Below are positions 10,926-21,488 of a stretch of DNA of 64,000 nucleotides, one piece after another. The translations under genes and the position numbers were made by a program. Within the stretch, counting starts at the first letter, position 1. Each line of letters begins with the position of its first letter. Origin of the DNA: Sistotremastrum niveocremeum HHB9708 (taxonomy: Eukaryota; Basidiomycota; Agaricomycetes; Sistotremastrales; Sistotremastraceae); the NCBI GenBank assembly GCA_001630475.1, contig KV419396.1:310001-374000 (forward strand). Reading direction: 5' to 3'. The notes below the pieces were generated by a model that was given only the letters and a program-made list of their open reading frames with translations, was not told the DNA's origin and searched no databases.

Positions 10926-12725
10926 ATGGACACCGCACGCTCTTTGTTGTCAAGAATAACGGAAAAATCAAATCAAAATGAACATCTTCCTCTTACGAAT
11001 GCACAAAATCCGGATGTAATCGATTTTCCTGTTCCAGCTCAAAAGCACTCGAGTCGGAAGATTTGGATCTTTTGGATCGTACTATGTTTAACCATCCCCC
11101 CACTCGTTTTGTACCTCTCTCTTCCTTTCATACGTTCCGATACGTTTCGGGATTTCACTAGTCCATTTCAATCTAAACCATCAGCTACTGTCAATGATAC
11201 ACATCCCCCCGACATCGACGACTACATTCCTCCCCATGTTACAGTACCAATCAACCAGACAAGACCATCTGTATCCAAGGATTGTCAAGATCTGACAAAC
11301 CTTACCGTATACTGTATTCGCGAGCGCGAACATGCTGCTCCTCAGCATGATCTCGATCTACCTTATCCCGAAGGTCGCACCGGCCGCTATATCACTTTCA
11401 ATAACCAGTTCGGGCTGATAGGCTTCAATAAATAAGTCTACTGCCATAATCTATCTCCACATCAAACTGACCTCTGTTTACCCAGTTGCAGGAACTCCTG
11501 TTGAATGCCTATCTCTCCTGGCGCTCAGGCCGTTCGTACGCCTTTCGAGATGTCAGCTTCCGCTACACAGGCCTCCATGTCCCTCTTAGTGCGTATATCG
11601 GAGGGCCATCAGTTGGCGAACCTATCTTAGACACTACCATCCACGGTCCCGCAGCGCGGAGTGTCGACCAGCAATATTGGCATCAAGTTTGTCCTCCCGA
11701 TGAAGTAGTCTATCTCAATGTCACCACAGAACAAGCTGAGATGGGCATTGAGGGAGACGGCAAGACCGAGGGCTCCGTGCTGGTCGAAAAATGGGTAGAG
11801 AGGCTCAGTAGGAAAGAGGAGAGATGTGTCGAAATCATGTTCAAGACCCCTAGAATTTTCGACTTCACGTAAGTCTTCTCACCACAATTGGTTTCGGCAT
11901 AGTGGAGCTCAATGATGACGATATTCTCAGCCTCCTCGACAACCCTCACTTAATATCCATCTGGCCGGACTTCCACAAATCGCCCTTCGTAAGGGACTTC
12001 ATTTGGTCTCCACTTGTACATCGTGCCTATAGCCACAACGTGCATTTCATGGCGTCACTCCCGGATTCATGGAAAGTTCCCGAACTCGGCGAAAACTACA
12101 CGCTAGAAGGCTTGCTCGTCATCGCAGTTCGTCGAGGCGACTACAAGGTGTGGCTCATCCAACACATTTCGTTAAATTGCTAACTCGTGTTATAGGGTCA
12201 TTGTTATCTCCTTTGGGATGCAGGCCTCCCCTTTAACACCTGGGACATGTTACCAGAGCTGCCAGACGCATATATTCGAGATGCTCCAGATTCTCCTGCA
12301 GAAAAAGCGAAATTCGTGAAGCACTGCTGGCCTTCGGAAGAAGAAATGATGGCTAAAATCCGCAAAGCAAGAGAAGACTCAGGGAACACTTTGAAAAGGA
12401 TCTTCATGGCTTCCAACGCTGAGCTAGAATATCTTGAGGAGTTCCGTGAGAATCTGTTGAAGGATGGATGGGAGTCGGTAGTGCATACGCTTAGCAAAGG
12501 TATTGAGTTCCCGACGGAAGAAGAAGCTCTGTGCGACGCTATGGTGGATATGGAGATTGCCAGGCGAGCCCAGGTGTTCATCGGCAATGGGGTCTGTATC
12601 CTGGTGTCTGCTCCTTGTGAATTCACTTGCTCATCCACCTGATCTAGTTTTCCAGCCTCACAAGCAACGCCGTCATGATGCGCCTGACTGACGGCAAGGA
12701 CCCAAGGACGATCAGATTCTGGTAA
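10926..12725 (+). CDS. GDP-fucose protein O-fucosyltransferase-like membrane protein
   Basis: Predicted type II Golgi/ER membrane protein: a cytosolic N-terminus of about 45 residues, one membrane segment (WIFWIVLCLTIPPLVLYLSL), a Ser/Thr/Pro stem, then a lumenal catalytic-like domain. The domain starts with GRTGRYITFNNQFG and QELLLNAYLSWRSGR, has LLVIAVRRGDYK (the Arg-containing strand of the O-fucosyltransferase fold) followed by GHCYLLWD, and ends with FMASNAELEYLEEFRENL, FIGNG, SSLTSNAVMMRLTDGKD and IRFW. The GNG...SSLTSN block resembles the nucleotide-sugar site of this superfamily. Introns at about 11432-11486, 11870-11902, 12148-12195 and 12594-12648 restore one frame ending TAA at 12723-12725. 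Substrate is unknown; basidiomycetes carry many such divergent members. Confidence 0.6.
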
Positions 12726-13024
12726 TCTGATGGAAGGACTGCATATTTTCTCAGCCTCGAATCTCTAGATCGTTCCACAGGTGTACGGGTGTAAAGGGTT
12801 TCTTGATTGTACTTAATAAATATACATTAATTGAGTTTACACGCTCGTCCTATTGAATTGGTGAGATGCAATCTGGACAAATGCAGACCAGTGAAGGGGC
12901 TGGGACAAGATCAATCAGCGCAAGACCCTAGATTTCGACAGCATGTACAGACTGAATTGGATGGAGGGGCATGCCCTGCTCGAGGCTCCCCGAGGCTCGA
13001 ACCTGCAGGTGACACGATGATGAT
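12726..13024. other. Intergenic, convergent 3' ends
   Basis: Spacer between convergent genes. Apart from AT-rich polyadenylation-like sequence around 12800-12840, nothing is recognised. Confidence 0.4.
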
Positions 13025-13578
13025 TTACTTCTTCGACTCGTCGATTTCTCGCATCGATTTCAGTACTTCCATGGCAGTCTTATAGCATTCAATGAATATC
13101 TGAGAACAGGCGCTGAGAAGAATCCGAGTATTCACCTCCTGGTTGATTTCTATGCCAGCTTTTGTCAAAGCTTCTTTGACATTATCCAGTTCAGCCACCA
13201 CCCGAGCGTTCGTGAAGAGTTTCAGCATCTGCATTGTCGAAGGCTGTCGACCAGACGTTGTATCGAAACCTGGGAGCATAAACATTGGATAAATCCAGGA
13301 GATACACGCTCTTGACGGAACCGACCTTCTTGTCTCATGATATCCAGCATATTGGAAATAGCAGAGAGGGCTTCTGGACTATTCTGCAATTTCTGCATTA
13401 ATGGAGAGTTGACCAGGGGATTCGTAGAGTGCTGTGCAGCCGTTCGTGGTGTGCTGTGGATTTCTCGCTGTGAAGTCAAAGGTGACCGACTGGTGAGATA
13501 TGGTGCTTTGGTAGTAGCATATTTTCGTAAAGCAAGCAAGTGGTCTGGTCGACATGACATTCGTAAAATGGCCAACAT
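13025..13578 (-). CDS. Small mitochondrial-type protein, unknown function
   Basis: Not recognised. Two exons joined across an intron at about 13270-13327 give about 168 residues. The N-terminus (MLAILRMSCRPDHLLALRKY, then TSRSPLTSQREIHSTPRTAA) is rich in Arg, Ser and Thr and lacks acidic residues, as expected for a mitochondrial presequence. The mature part has PLMQKLQNSPEALSAISNML, FDTTSGRQPSTMQMLKLFTN, VKEALTKAGIEINQE and a helical, charged C-terminus ending DESKK. The start at 13578 was chosen because it begins the presequence; an upstream in-frame region exists but reaches into the PSF3 promoter. It is divergent from PSF3 with about 100 bases between starts. Confidence 0.5.
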
Positions 13579-13681
13579 TGTGTGAGGGAGAGAGAGGGGG
13601 GCGCGAAAAATGACAGAATGCCGAGCCGATGCCCGAACTAGAGCGCGTCGCGCTCGCCAACGCGTCTGACCGGCATACGAC

Positions 13682-14537
13682 ATGGAAGATAGTTACTACT
13701 CGATAGACGCTATCTTGGCGGAAAATCAGGTGAGGCTCGTCTTTTAGTGGCCTATAAAATCTGAACCCTCTGTAGAAATTGCAATGTACATTCAAACACA
13801 GCGTGCCTGGTCTGGGTTATCTCGAGGGCGGTGACGCGAAAGATGTCAGTAAACATTCTTACAAGGAGAAATGACATATATTGACAGCTATCGTCTTGTA
13901 GATCAAAGAGTCAGATCGCGTACAACTGGCATATTGGCTTGCGTTGAGACCCCTCTTACAAACGTCAGACGCTCGTACACCAACCCATCCCCAACTGATC
14001 AAGGAACAGAGGCTCTGCAGACTTCACCATCCCAGCATCCTTTAGCCAACGCGTCCAGAATGCCTTGAATGCAGAGCCGCGTAGTGTTCGATTGTCCTCG
14101 CTGGTTGGAGGTGGTGGCCACTGGTATGCCCTCGGACGAATGATTGCACAATTGTGAGCATCGAGAGGCGTATGTCGAAGTTGCATCTGAAAGAAAGCAG
14201 GCTGGACCACAAGGAGGCGACGCAGCTTGCTGGTTTGCTGAATAAGGTGAACGATGTGTTTATTGGCTTGGTCTCGGTCTGACGTTCACCAGACCTTCCA
14301 ACAGCGGCTTATTGATCTCATGGACCAAGCACAACATTTTGGCGGGTCGTCAACGACGTCAGGTCAAGGCGGCGAAGATTTCAGAGAGGGCTTTGACGCG
14401 ACGGAGCGCGAGTGTACGTGGGGTATCCTTCCGATGGTTTCCTCGCTGCAGCTGACGACCGTCTAGTGTTTGCTCTGGCTCAAGATAGCACCCGAGCGAC
14501 AAAAGTATGGCATGAGAGCAGCGATAAGAATCACTGA
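13682..14537 (+). CDS. PSF3: GINS complex subunit Psf3
   Basis: Psf3 is one of four GINS subunits; with Cdc45 and Mcm2-7 it forms the replicative CMG helicase. The first exon, MEDSYYSIDAILAENQ, and the second, KLQCTFKHSVPGLGYLEGG, are the conserved start of Psf3. Next come SDRVQLAYWLALRPLLQ, FTIPASFSQRVQNALNAE, RSVRLSSLVGGGGHWYALG, LDHKEATQLAGLLNKTFQQR, LIDLMDQAQHFGG and ERELFALAQDSTRATKVW, ending at TGA 14535-14537. At least six short introns (for example about 13729-13773, 13846-13902, 14153-14199, 14248-14294 and 14414-14465) are needed to keep frame. Total about 190 residues, the usual size. Confidence 0.88.
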
Positions 14538-14595
14538 GATAGTCAGAACCAGAATGCGTCATGTAGGATGATCCTCACTGTATAATCGCCATAAT

Positions 14596-14943
14596 TTATT
14601 GTTGCTTCTTCTCATCAACATCCACTGAGGCTATCCCACTGCCCGGACCATTATTCACTTCCCAAATGACCCTAATAGTTCCTATCAGTGACCATGCAAT
14701 TGCTCAATATCTCTGTGCGGACCATTTGATGCTCGCCCACAGAGCCAGCTCGATACCAATGAGAACCACGAAATGTATACTCCACGAAGAGATGTAAAAG
14801 AGGGTCAAGAATAAGACAAGAAGACATGAGAGAACACCGTCGACGATGAGAAGGAATCTGGGTTGCAGAGACGACCCCGGGGTGAGTATGTCTGAAAGAA
14901 AGCTGGTCTGCTCATCTGGTGCGGATGCAGTCGCGTTCGACAT
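14596..14943 (-). CDS. PKR1: V-type ATPase assembly factor Pkr1
   Basis: Pkr1 is a small ER membrane protein that helps assemble the V0 sector of the vacuolar ATPase. Exon 1 has the short leader ending FLSDILTPGSSLQPRFLL, like the conserved 'IFTPGT' start of the family, followed by two membrane segments (VDGVLSCLLVLFLTLFYISS and IHFVVLIGIELALWASIKW). An intron at about 14684-14728 leads to a short hydrophilic tail ending DVDEKKQQ with TAA at 14596-14598. About 100 residues. It is convergent with PSF3, 58 bases from its stop. Identification rests on size, membrane layout and the TPG motif. Confidence 0.7.
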
Positions 14944-15285
14944 GGCCGGATGAAACCAACCCTCCGCGTTCGTTGTACGCTCGATTCAGCTGTATTTTGC
15001 AGTTTGGCTTAAGAACAAGAAACTCATGTAGGCATCGGGCTAATACATTGTAACAACCTCAATATTGGGCAGAGAATGGAATAGCAAAGCACTGGAGAAA
15101 AACAATACAGGGTTACTTATATTCGGATCCTGGGTAAAGTCCTTCTCTCGTGATGCAACGGCCTACGGTGGACCATATATGTATAAAACATATATCGTCA
15201 GGGCGCCCAGCAAATTTTGAAATTGAAGACATTCTGGCTTGAGAGGCGCTGACAACCAGTTGGACGAGGAAGGCGAGCAGTGTGG
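14944..15285. other. Intergenic: PKR1 promoter and SmG 3' end
   Basis: Both neighbours are on the minus strand. The 342-base stretch contains AT-rich sequence around 15170-15200 but no gene or clear regulatory motif. Confidence 0.4.
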
Positions 15286-15640
15286 CTAGCGTATGGCCTC
15301 CATTGTCTCCATCGACGTCACGCTATTTCCACGGATAACCTAGAGATGATTGGACTTGTAAGTCCACGGGATAAATATGAGATGATTGATATTACGCACG
15401 ACTGTTCCAATCTGATGCTTTTCTGTCGGTGTCGTCTCTTCGACGCCGTCGTCGATCACCAAGTTCAAGAAGATGTCAAAACCACGCAAGGTCCCGCTGA
15501 CTTTCCTCCCACCTTGGAGGTGGACAAAGACTCTCTTGTCCATGAACTGTTGTGAGCAAGAAAATTAGTGTGGCTGCGCTGAACGCTTCGATTGAGTATG
15601 CTGGCACCTTTTTCAATTCTGGCTGGGATGCCTTTGACAT
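15286..15640 (-). CDS. SMX2: Small nuclear ribonucleoprotein SmG
   Basis: SmG is one of the seven Sm proteins that ring the Sm site of U1, U2, U4 and U5 snRNAs. Exon 1 is MSKASQPELKK; exon 2 starts FMDKRVFVHLQGGRKVSG and runs through TLRGFDIFLNLVIDDGVEE (Sm1 motif) to HQIGTV; exon 3 gives VIRGNSVTSMETMEAIR (Sm2 motif with VIRGNS) and stops at TAG 15286-15288. Introns are about 15557-15607 and 15341-15399. Length is 77 residues, as expected. LSm7 was considered, but the PELKKFMDKR start and the VIRGNS motif fit SmG better. It is divergent from the RGG-protein gene. Confidence 0.88.
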
Positions 15641-15950
15641 ATTCGACTGCAAGCACAGGTGTTAATATCAGCTAATGTGGTTTCATTGAAGCTCACGATG
15701 GGTCAGAGACAGGCGTGCAAGTCTCAAGGCGTTGGCTCGAATCGGAAACTCAGCGCTTGCCGAGACCAGCAGCAGGCTCACACATCATCCCGTCATCTTC
15801 TCTCTGCCAACCACATCCACTACTATCTCTTATATCCTCCACATCTACCGATAATCTATATTCAGTCTTATCTTCATACCATCGACATAATACTGGACAT
15901 CCTATTCCAACAATAATCACCCCCAACAACACCTATTATTCATATCGCAC
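15641..15950. promoter_or_regulatory. Divergent promoter SmG / RGG protein
   Basis: About 310 bases between two divergent starts. The half nearer 15951 is a long C/T-rich, pyrimidine-biased tract (about 15780-15945), common just upstream of fungal start sites. No TATA box is obvious. Confidence 0.35.
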
Positions 15951-17483
15951 ATGGCATCTTCCAGCGCACCTAAACCCAAAGGTCTCGAGGCTTCGATGTG
16001 GGCTACTGCGCCTGATCCTCCAAAACGAACCCAACCAAAGTCCAGTGCACCCCAGGATGTTGACAAAGCGCAGGAGAGAAAGCGAGGGCGAGGCAGAGGC
16101 AGAGGTCGAGGTCGAGGGGGCCGAGGGGGTCACAATGAATCTAATAGGAAGGACACGGCTACGAATCCTGAACCAGCTAATATTCAAGACAAGTCAACTA
16201 CGAAACCTACAGTCAATACTTCAATCTCCCCGGCGGTTGATAAACCTACACCAGTGGAAACACCAGTGAAGAAAGATCTCCCTAAGCCCCCCATCGCCAC
16301 ACCCACGACATCACGCGAACCCGCAACCCCCATCATTACCAAACCCACTCAACCCAAACGGCCACCACGTGCTCGTCGCCAATCCACACAACCGTCGGAG
16401 CCTCAGCCTGGTCCTGCTGTATCGAAACCTCAGCCTAACCCAAAGAAGCCCAGTAGACGTGACCGTCGACGCAAGAGCATCGTGACTGAAGCTCAGCCAG
16501 AGCCTGCAAAGCCTATCCCATCAGTCACGAACGACGCCCAACCTGCCGATGTGACCCTGTTGGCCCCAGTCGACGAGTCTTCAAAGCAAGACAAGGTGGC
16601 AGAGACTGGCCCCAAAGCCGCTGCGGTTGAGCCGGCCCAGCACCTCGAATTGCACGTTGCCCAGGAAGGCACACGACCTCATACGCCAGCCAGTCACATA
16701 GATTGGGCGGCTGACGACGATGACGAGGGCCTTCCGGATCTTGACGACTGGGTAGTCAATGCCGCGAAGCCGGATGTGGACCCACACACGTCCACTCAGA
16801 GCCATTCTCGTATGTGTTTTCAATTGAATTCCTGTGTTGTTCCTCATGTAGTATTGTCAGTAACAGACGACATTCCCGTTGTTTCAGTGGAGGAGGCGCC
16901 TATCCCAGAGCCGAAGATTGCTGATAAGGAGCCCGCGGACATGAACGAGAAGTTGGGCCCTACGACGGGGGTCAACGAAGGTCATGAACCTACATCGAAG
17001 GAATCGCAAGCCAACGCGAAAAATGGAGCAGCCGCGGCTGTTCGACGATCATTCATGATTCCTTCGGCTCTCACTGCGGTTTTGCTCGGAGAGAAAGACT
17101 CAAAGGGCAAACCCAATCCTGGAGAGCCACCCAATGAATTGGCCGTGCATGATACCCGTGCAGGGTCAGGTTCGAATCCGCATCCAGAATCCGCGCGAAA
17201 GGAGCCATCAGATATGTCGAAACCAGCTGGGTATACACCCTCCGTCCCCTCATTCCGGATGGTTCAGCCTGCGCATGAGCCATTTTACAATCACCACGGC
17301 CCTCCTGATTTCGGCCGTCCTCGATTCCGACCCTCAAGAGGTATGACACACCAATCTCGAGGTCATGCTACACGCCCCGTTATTTCGGTGGCGGGCTTGT
17401 CAAGAATATCCCTATCACTGGGTGCAAATCAGTCTTCCATGATTGCATCGAGAGGACGAGAGCCTGTACACGCAGGCAATTAA
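15951..17483 (+). CDS. Low-complexity RGG-box protein, unknown
   Basis: I do not recognise a family. About 490-510 residues, dominated by Pro, Lys, Ser and Thr. Near residues 43-60 is a run of Arg-Gly dipeptides (RKRGRGRGRGRGRGGRGG), an RGG-type RNA-binding box, followed by basic SR-like stretches (PPRARRQSTQPSEPQPG, KKPSRRDRRRKS). A tryptophan-containing acidic patch (HIDWAADDDDEGLPDLDDW) is conserved-looking, and the C-terminal part has PSFRMVQPAHEPFYNHH and further Arg-rich sequence. A probable intron at about 16812-16853 keeps the frame open either way, so its use is uncertain. A role in RNA or ribonucleoprotein binding is inference from composition only. Confidence 0.6.
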   Translation: MASSSAPKPKGLEASMWATAPDPPKRTQPKSSAPQDVDKAQERKRGRGRGRGRGRGGRGGHNESNRKDTATNPEPANIQDKSTTKPTVNTSISPAVDKPTPVETPVKKDLPKPPIATPTTSREPATPIITKPTQPKRPPRARRQSTQPSEPQPGPAVSKPQPNPKKPSRRDRRRKSIVTEAQPEPAKPIPSVTNDAQPADVTLLAPVDESSKQDKVAETGPKAAAVEPAQHLELHVAQEGTRPHTPASHIDWAADDDDEGLPDLDDWVVNAAKPDVDPHTSTQSHSRMCFQLNSCVVPHVVLSVTDDIPVVSVEEAPIPEPKIADKEPADMNEKLGPTTGVNEGHEPTSKESQANAKNGAAAAVRRSFMIPSALTAVLLGEKDSKGKPNPGEPPNELAVHDTRAGSGSNPHPESARKEPSDMSKPAGYTPSVPSFRMVQPAHEPFYNHHGPPDFGRPRFRPSRGMTHQSRGHATRPVISVAGLSRISLSLGANQSSMIASRGREPVHAGN

Positions 17484-17624
17484 TTATTGGTTGGATGGAA
17501 TAGGTGCCCGGCTATGGTTGTACATTCTTGCATTCTCTGTGGATATTATTCAGCTTTAACCTATGTGTAAAATTCGGAAGCAGACTGACCTATAGTCTTG
17601 TAAAATAATAATGTACATGGCCCA
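17484..17624. other. Convergent 3' spacer
   Basis: Short AT-rich spacer between two convergent genes; polyadenylation signals are expected here but none is distinctive. Confidence 0.3.
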
Positions 17625-19157
17625 CTACTCCGAACTGAAATATGATAGCTCTAGTCCAATAGCCCGTATAGGGCTGGAGCGGCTCGTCAAGTCTGACACT
17701 GCGCCGAGACTGACCAACATGCTGCGAACGCGGCCTTCCCACATAAGAGAAATGTCCTATGGAGTGCGTCAGATTAGACAGGAGCGATCAAGATGTCGCA
17801 TACGGTATTGGTCGACACTCGGGCCTTGAACACCCCTTGCACCGTGTCAGGATGCGGAACAACCTCCGAAAATTCTTCTTGATGCTGTGAGCTTGGCTCG
17901 ACGGCTTTCGATCCTCGCCTCATCCACCATTCTGCACCCATCGTCCATTCGCTTTCGTAGCTGTAGACATTGAAGTCAAACCGACTGGCCAGACATAGAC
18001 TGCGAGAGACGCGCGCTGCGTAGGCAGTCGATATATGTCCCATCATAGGATTGAAAATAGCAGTAATTGTGGTGGGTGGCTGAGTACCGCTGACTAGTGT
18101 GCTATCAGCGTCTGGGGTATGCGACTGGAAATGATTTGAGGGAGGTGTGGCATCGGGTAACGTTGTGAAGCGTATGCCGGTTGATACTGAGCAGGACGTT
18201 GATTCTCAGCGAGGGTCACAGATTGAATATCCAGACAACGTACCACCTGCGCTTTTCTCCTTTGCGCTGAAATAAAATTCAGCACCAGCAGAGATTCTTC
18301 CTTTCAACCCTCCTTCCATCGCCTCTTCTTCGTCAATGCGTTTCTGATTTCGGACGTTGTCCCCCGAGTCCTCCAGAAGTTCGGAGGCGGGCCCAATCTT
18401 TCCAAAATTATGTAGGACACGGACACCCAGCATCCCATCGTCAGCACTCCACGTATACTCTGAACACCACTTTCCAACATCATGCTGAAGGCTGACCATC
18501 ATATTATTGACGCCTCCGGCATCAGGTCGACCTTTGTCTCCGGTTAGCGAAGGCCTTGAACGTTTGGAAACTGGATCTGATATCGCAGCGATGACTGTTT
18601 GGAGGGTAGGACTGATGCGCTTTGAATACAATGCGTCTAAACGTCCATTGGAAATATGTAGTCTGCCATAGAGAAGGTAGTCTGCGGGTTCATAAGTTTA
18701 GGGTGAATGCAATGGCCGAAATAACATGCCGCTCCGATCCACACGATTTCCAGCTAGCCATATCTCTTCTTGGGCTTCTGGTCTATGTGGAACATCGTAC
18801 ACCCGAAAGCGATCAATCATGTCCTTCAAGCGGACGTCCGCAGATCCAGTCAGGTTGAGGTCGCAAGACGTGAATATGTATCCGACAGAGCCATTCAAGG
18901 ATGGAAGTGCTGTCATAGAATAGGTGGTCTTGAACAAGGCATTCGGAGATTTGGATATCGAGAAATTCAGACCACGGGGAACTATAAAGTCCAAGATGGC
19001 TAGAACGCATCACGGAATCGTTAACGCCATGACCTACACGGCGGCAGCCTTTGTACTAACCCGTCGACGAGCGTGTTAAGTTGGAATAAAGATTATCTTC
19101 GTTCCATCCAGTGGCAGCATAGTAACTCCGTAGGACATAAGATGCAAACGGGTGCAT
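17625..19157 (-). CDS. MDM10: Mitochondrial outer-membrane protein Mdm10
   Basis: Mdm10 is a beta-barrel of the mitochondrial outer membrane. It is a member of the ERMES ER-mitochondria tether and a partner of the SAM/TOB assembly complex. Exon 1 ([31 protein letters not shown]) joins [19 protein letters not shown], then [20 protein letters not shown] and [18 protein letters not shown], all typical Mdm10 segments. Later blocks include [70 protein letters not shown] and a last exon [20 protein letters not shown] ending LSYFSSE. TAG is at 17625-17627. At least four introns (about 19013-19062, 18640-18690, 18070-18110, 17776-17820) are required. Size near 430 residues is normal. Confidence 0.88.
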
Positions 19158-19267
19158 CGATGTTTGTTGATTTGATGAATTTCATTCTCAGCCACATCCT
19201 ACTGGTACCAGTCTAATAATACAATTGACAGATTTGTACATCTACTCAATTGTTCAAAAGACAAGTC

Positions 19268-21488
19268 TCAAAATGTGTCCAACGGGTATCGTGGCGGCGT
19301 CAGCTCTTGGATGACTTCCTGTATTGATGGTCTTGCATTGGGATCTTGCGCCCAACATTTCTCCAGGAATTCCCATAGAGTGTCATCCAATCCTCGAGCT
19401 TTGACAAGGCTATCAGTAGGCTTTTCGGGGCGTTCGCCCCTTTCCATCCGGATCAAAACCTGAGGAGGTTGCTTTATATGAGAAAAAGGTGGCATCCCAG
19501 TGAAGAGCTACGAAAATGATAAGTGTTGGACAGCACGCATGCAGTCAGAATTCACGTGCCTCCAAAGCAGTCATCGAAAAAGAAAATACATCCGACGATG
19601 TGGTTAACTTCCCCGAATGAAAAATCTCCGGAGCGAACCAGCGAAAGGAATCACTAATTCCCTTAGTCTGCGTGAAAGGAGTCCCTGTGCAGTCCTCCAA
19701 GATCTTGTGACAGATGTCAGTTCGTGGCATTGGAGCTATGCAAGCCACAAAACTTACCTTTGACAGTCCAAAATCTGACAGAAGCGGCTCTCCAGCATCG
19801 CTGATTAGAATGTTTTCCTACAAGAAGTCGGTTGGATGACGGAAAATAGAATAAATAAGGGTATTTACTCCTTTGAGATCCCCATGCACAATGGGTGTGT
19901 CCCAATCATGCAAGACTCGAATTCCACATGCTACACCCAGAACCTACGACAAAATGAGAGCTGAAGCTATCAAAGGGAGTAGAAGGACCTGCCAACTTGA
20001 TATAATCGATATCGTCGGGATGCTTTTTGACCCATTCTATGGCAGTCCCATTTGCTTGCCAGGGACTGACTAGCAATCTTCACAGATAGGGCTCGTTAAA
20101 AGAATTGTAGAGGACGTCGAGAGAAATCGTACGGATATCTAAGGGTATTCTTAGCACGTCAGCGATTGGGATAAAACAAAAACAATTCACGGTCCGTCAT
20201 CGGTCACCGTGCCATAGAACGGTAAGATGTATTTCCCTTTGTCTGCCTCCCATACCAGACGCCAGATGTTTACTTCACGCTGAAAGCGCTGGAGATAGGT
20301 TTTGTCCGGCTGTGCCATACATGATCTAACGAGCACATACCTTACGCTCCTTTGGAGGAAACCGCGAGTTGCGCAGGGCCTGGTAAGATTCTCAGTAAAC
20401 ATACTTCAGGGAAGCATATTACCAACGCTACCTTGAGTGCAACCTAGATATAGATGAATAAACGTGACTTTCTCAGAGCGCAGAAGATCTCCGACCTTCT
20501 CATTTTCTAGCCACTGCCCTTCCCAAATATCACATTTAGGACCGCCCCCGACCGGATATCTTCCTATACGGCGAACATGGACATTTGATTTCAGAGCCGT
20601 AGTTGGAGGCAGTACACCGGATTCTTGCTGGAGTCGATAGATTCCAGTTGCCAATGTTGTATGTCGCGCGTCCCCGGCCCCCAATTGATCAAGAGCCTGG
20701 GAGATGGGTCACTAAATCCCTGAAAGTATAAAGAGAGATACGAACTTGATTCATGACCGCCATGAATTTACGTATCTCTTCATTCTCCAATTGAGCAGCC
20801 TCCTTCAATTCGTCCATCTTCTCCGCGATATCCACTAATCGGGCTGTAATCTCGCCATGATCTCTGGCTTTACAGATGTCGAAGTCGGCTTGCCAGCTAT
20901 GGAAGCCGAAAAGGGCTGTCAACTGACAGTATATCAAGTTAATTGCGGCATCCGGCTCGATCAAGACAGATTTGACCTTCAATTCGTCAAGGCAAGCAGT
21001 TAACTTGGTATTTGCTTCAGAGATGTCGTCACTGATTTGCTTTTGACGTAGGAAGGCTTGTACTGATCCAAGTTTGCTCCACTTTTCTAGCTTGACTTGC
21101 ACGTCAGTAAGAACGCTGCGTCGAAGTCGGTCATTCAGTCAGTCAGAATTTCGGAGATGCCAGCTCATACGCGCAACATTGATCCATGGCCATGGTTAAC
21201 TTGCTAGGTCCCAGGCCTTCGGAAGATGCCCATATAATTCTGACTAGATTCAAGCATCGGTCTCGCAGTTGCAGGATTTCGTCCCTGTTACGCGCCGTTG
21301 GCAAATGACTCTCAGGTAGAAAAAAGCCATACTAACTTATTTGTCCCCACTCGTTCACAACATCTCAAAATGCCCAGTAGAATGCCACAAGCAGGTGCAA
21401 GAGCGGGAACGGGTGCGAACTGAGCGATGTCAGCCGCAATCTCAGCGGCTGTCTTGAAACTAAGGACAGCGAGACTAGTAATCGCCAT
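19268..21488 (-). CDS. TKL-type kinase with N-terminal four-helix (HeLo/MLKL-N-like) domain, copy A
   Basis: First of three tandem paralogues. The N-terminal region from MAITSLAVLSFKTAAEIAAD is all-helical (ILLGILRCCERVGTNKDEIL, SKLGSVQAFLRQKQISDD, then FGFHSWQADFDICKARD and a helical brace ending EIRKFMAVMNQ); this layout resembles the N-terminal bundle of MLKL and fungal HeLo-type proteins. The kinase domain follows: Gly-loop GGGPKCDIWEGQW, beta-3 VALK (20432-20443), IVHGDLKGENILIS, SDFGLSK (Asp at 19773-19775), WFAPEIFHSGKLTTSSDVF and C-terminal RPSIQEVIQEL. All catalytic residues are present, with HGD in place of HRD (non-RD kinase). About nine small introns. Membrane or death signalling is inference from the domain class only. 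Confidence 0.75.

Noticed and set aside
12985-13012. GGTTCGAGCC on the minus strand, another B-box-like motif
   Set aside because: The flanking T-stem does not pair and no A box lies at the right distance.
17166-17180. GGTTCGAATCC, a perfect tRNA B-box-like motif
   Set aside because: It lies inside the RGG-protein coding region and no acceptor stem, A box or cloverleaf can be drawn around it.
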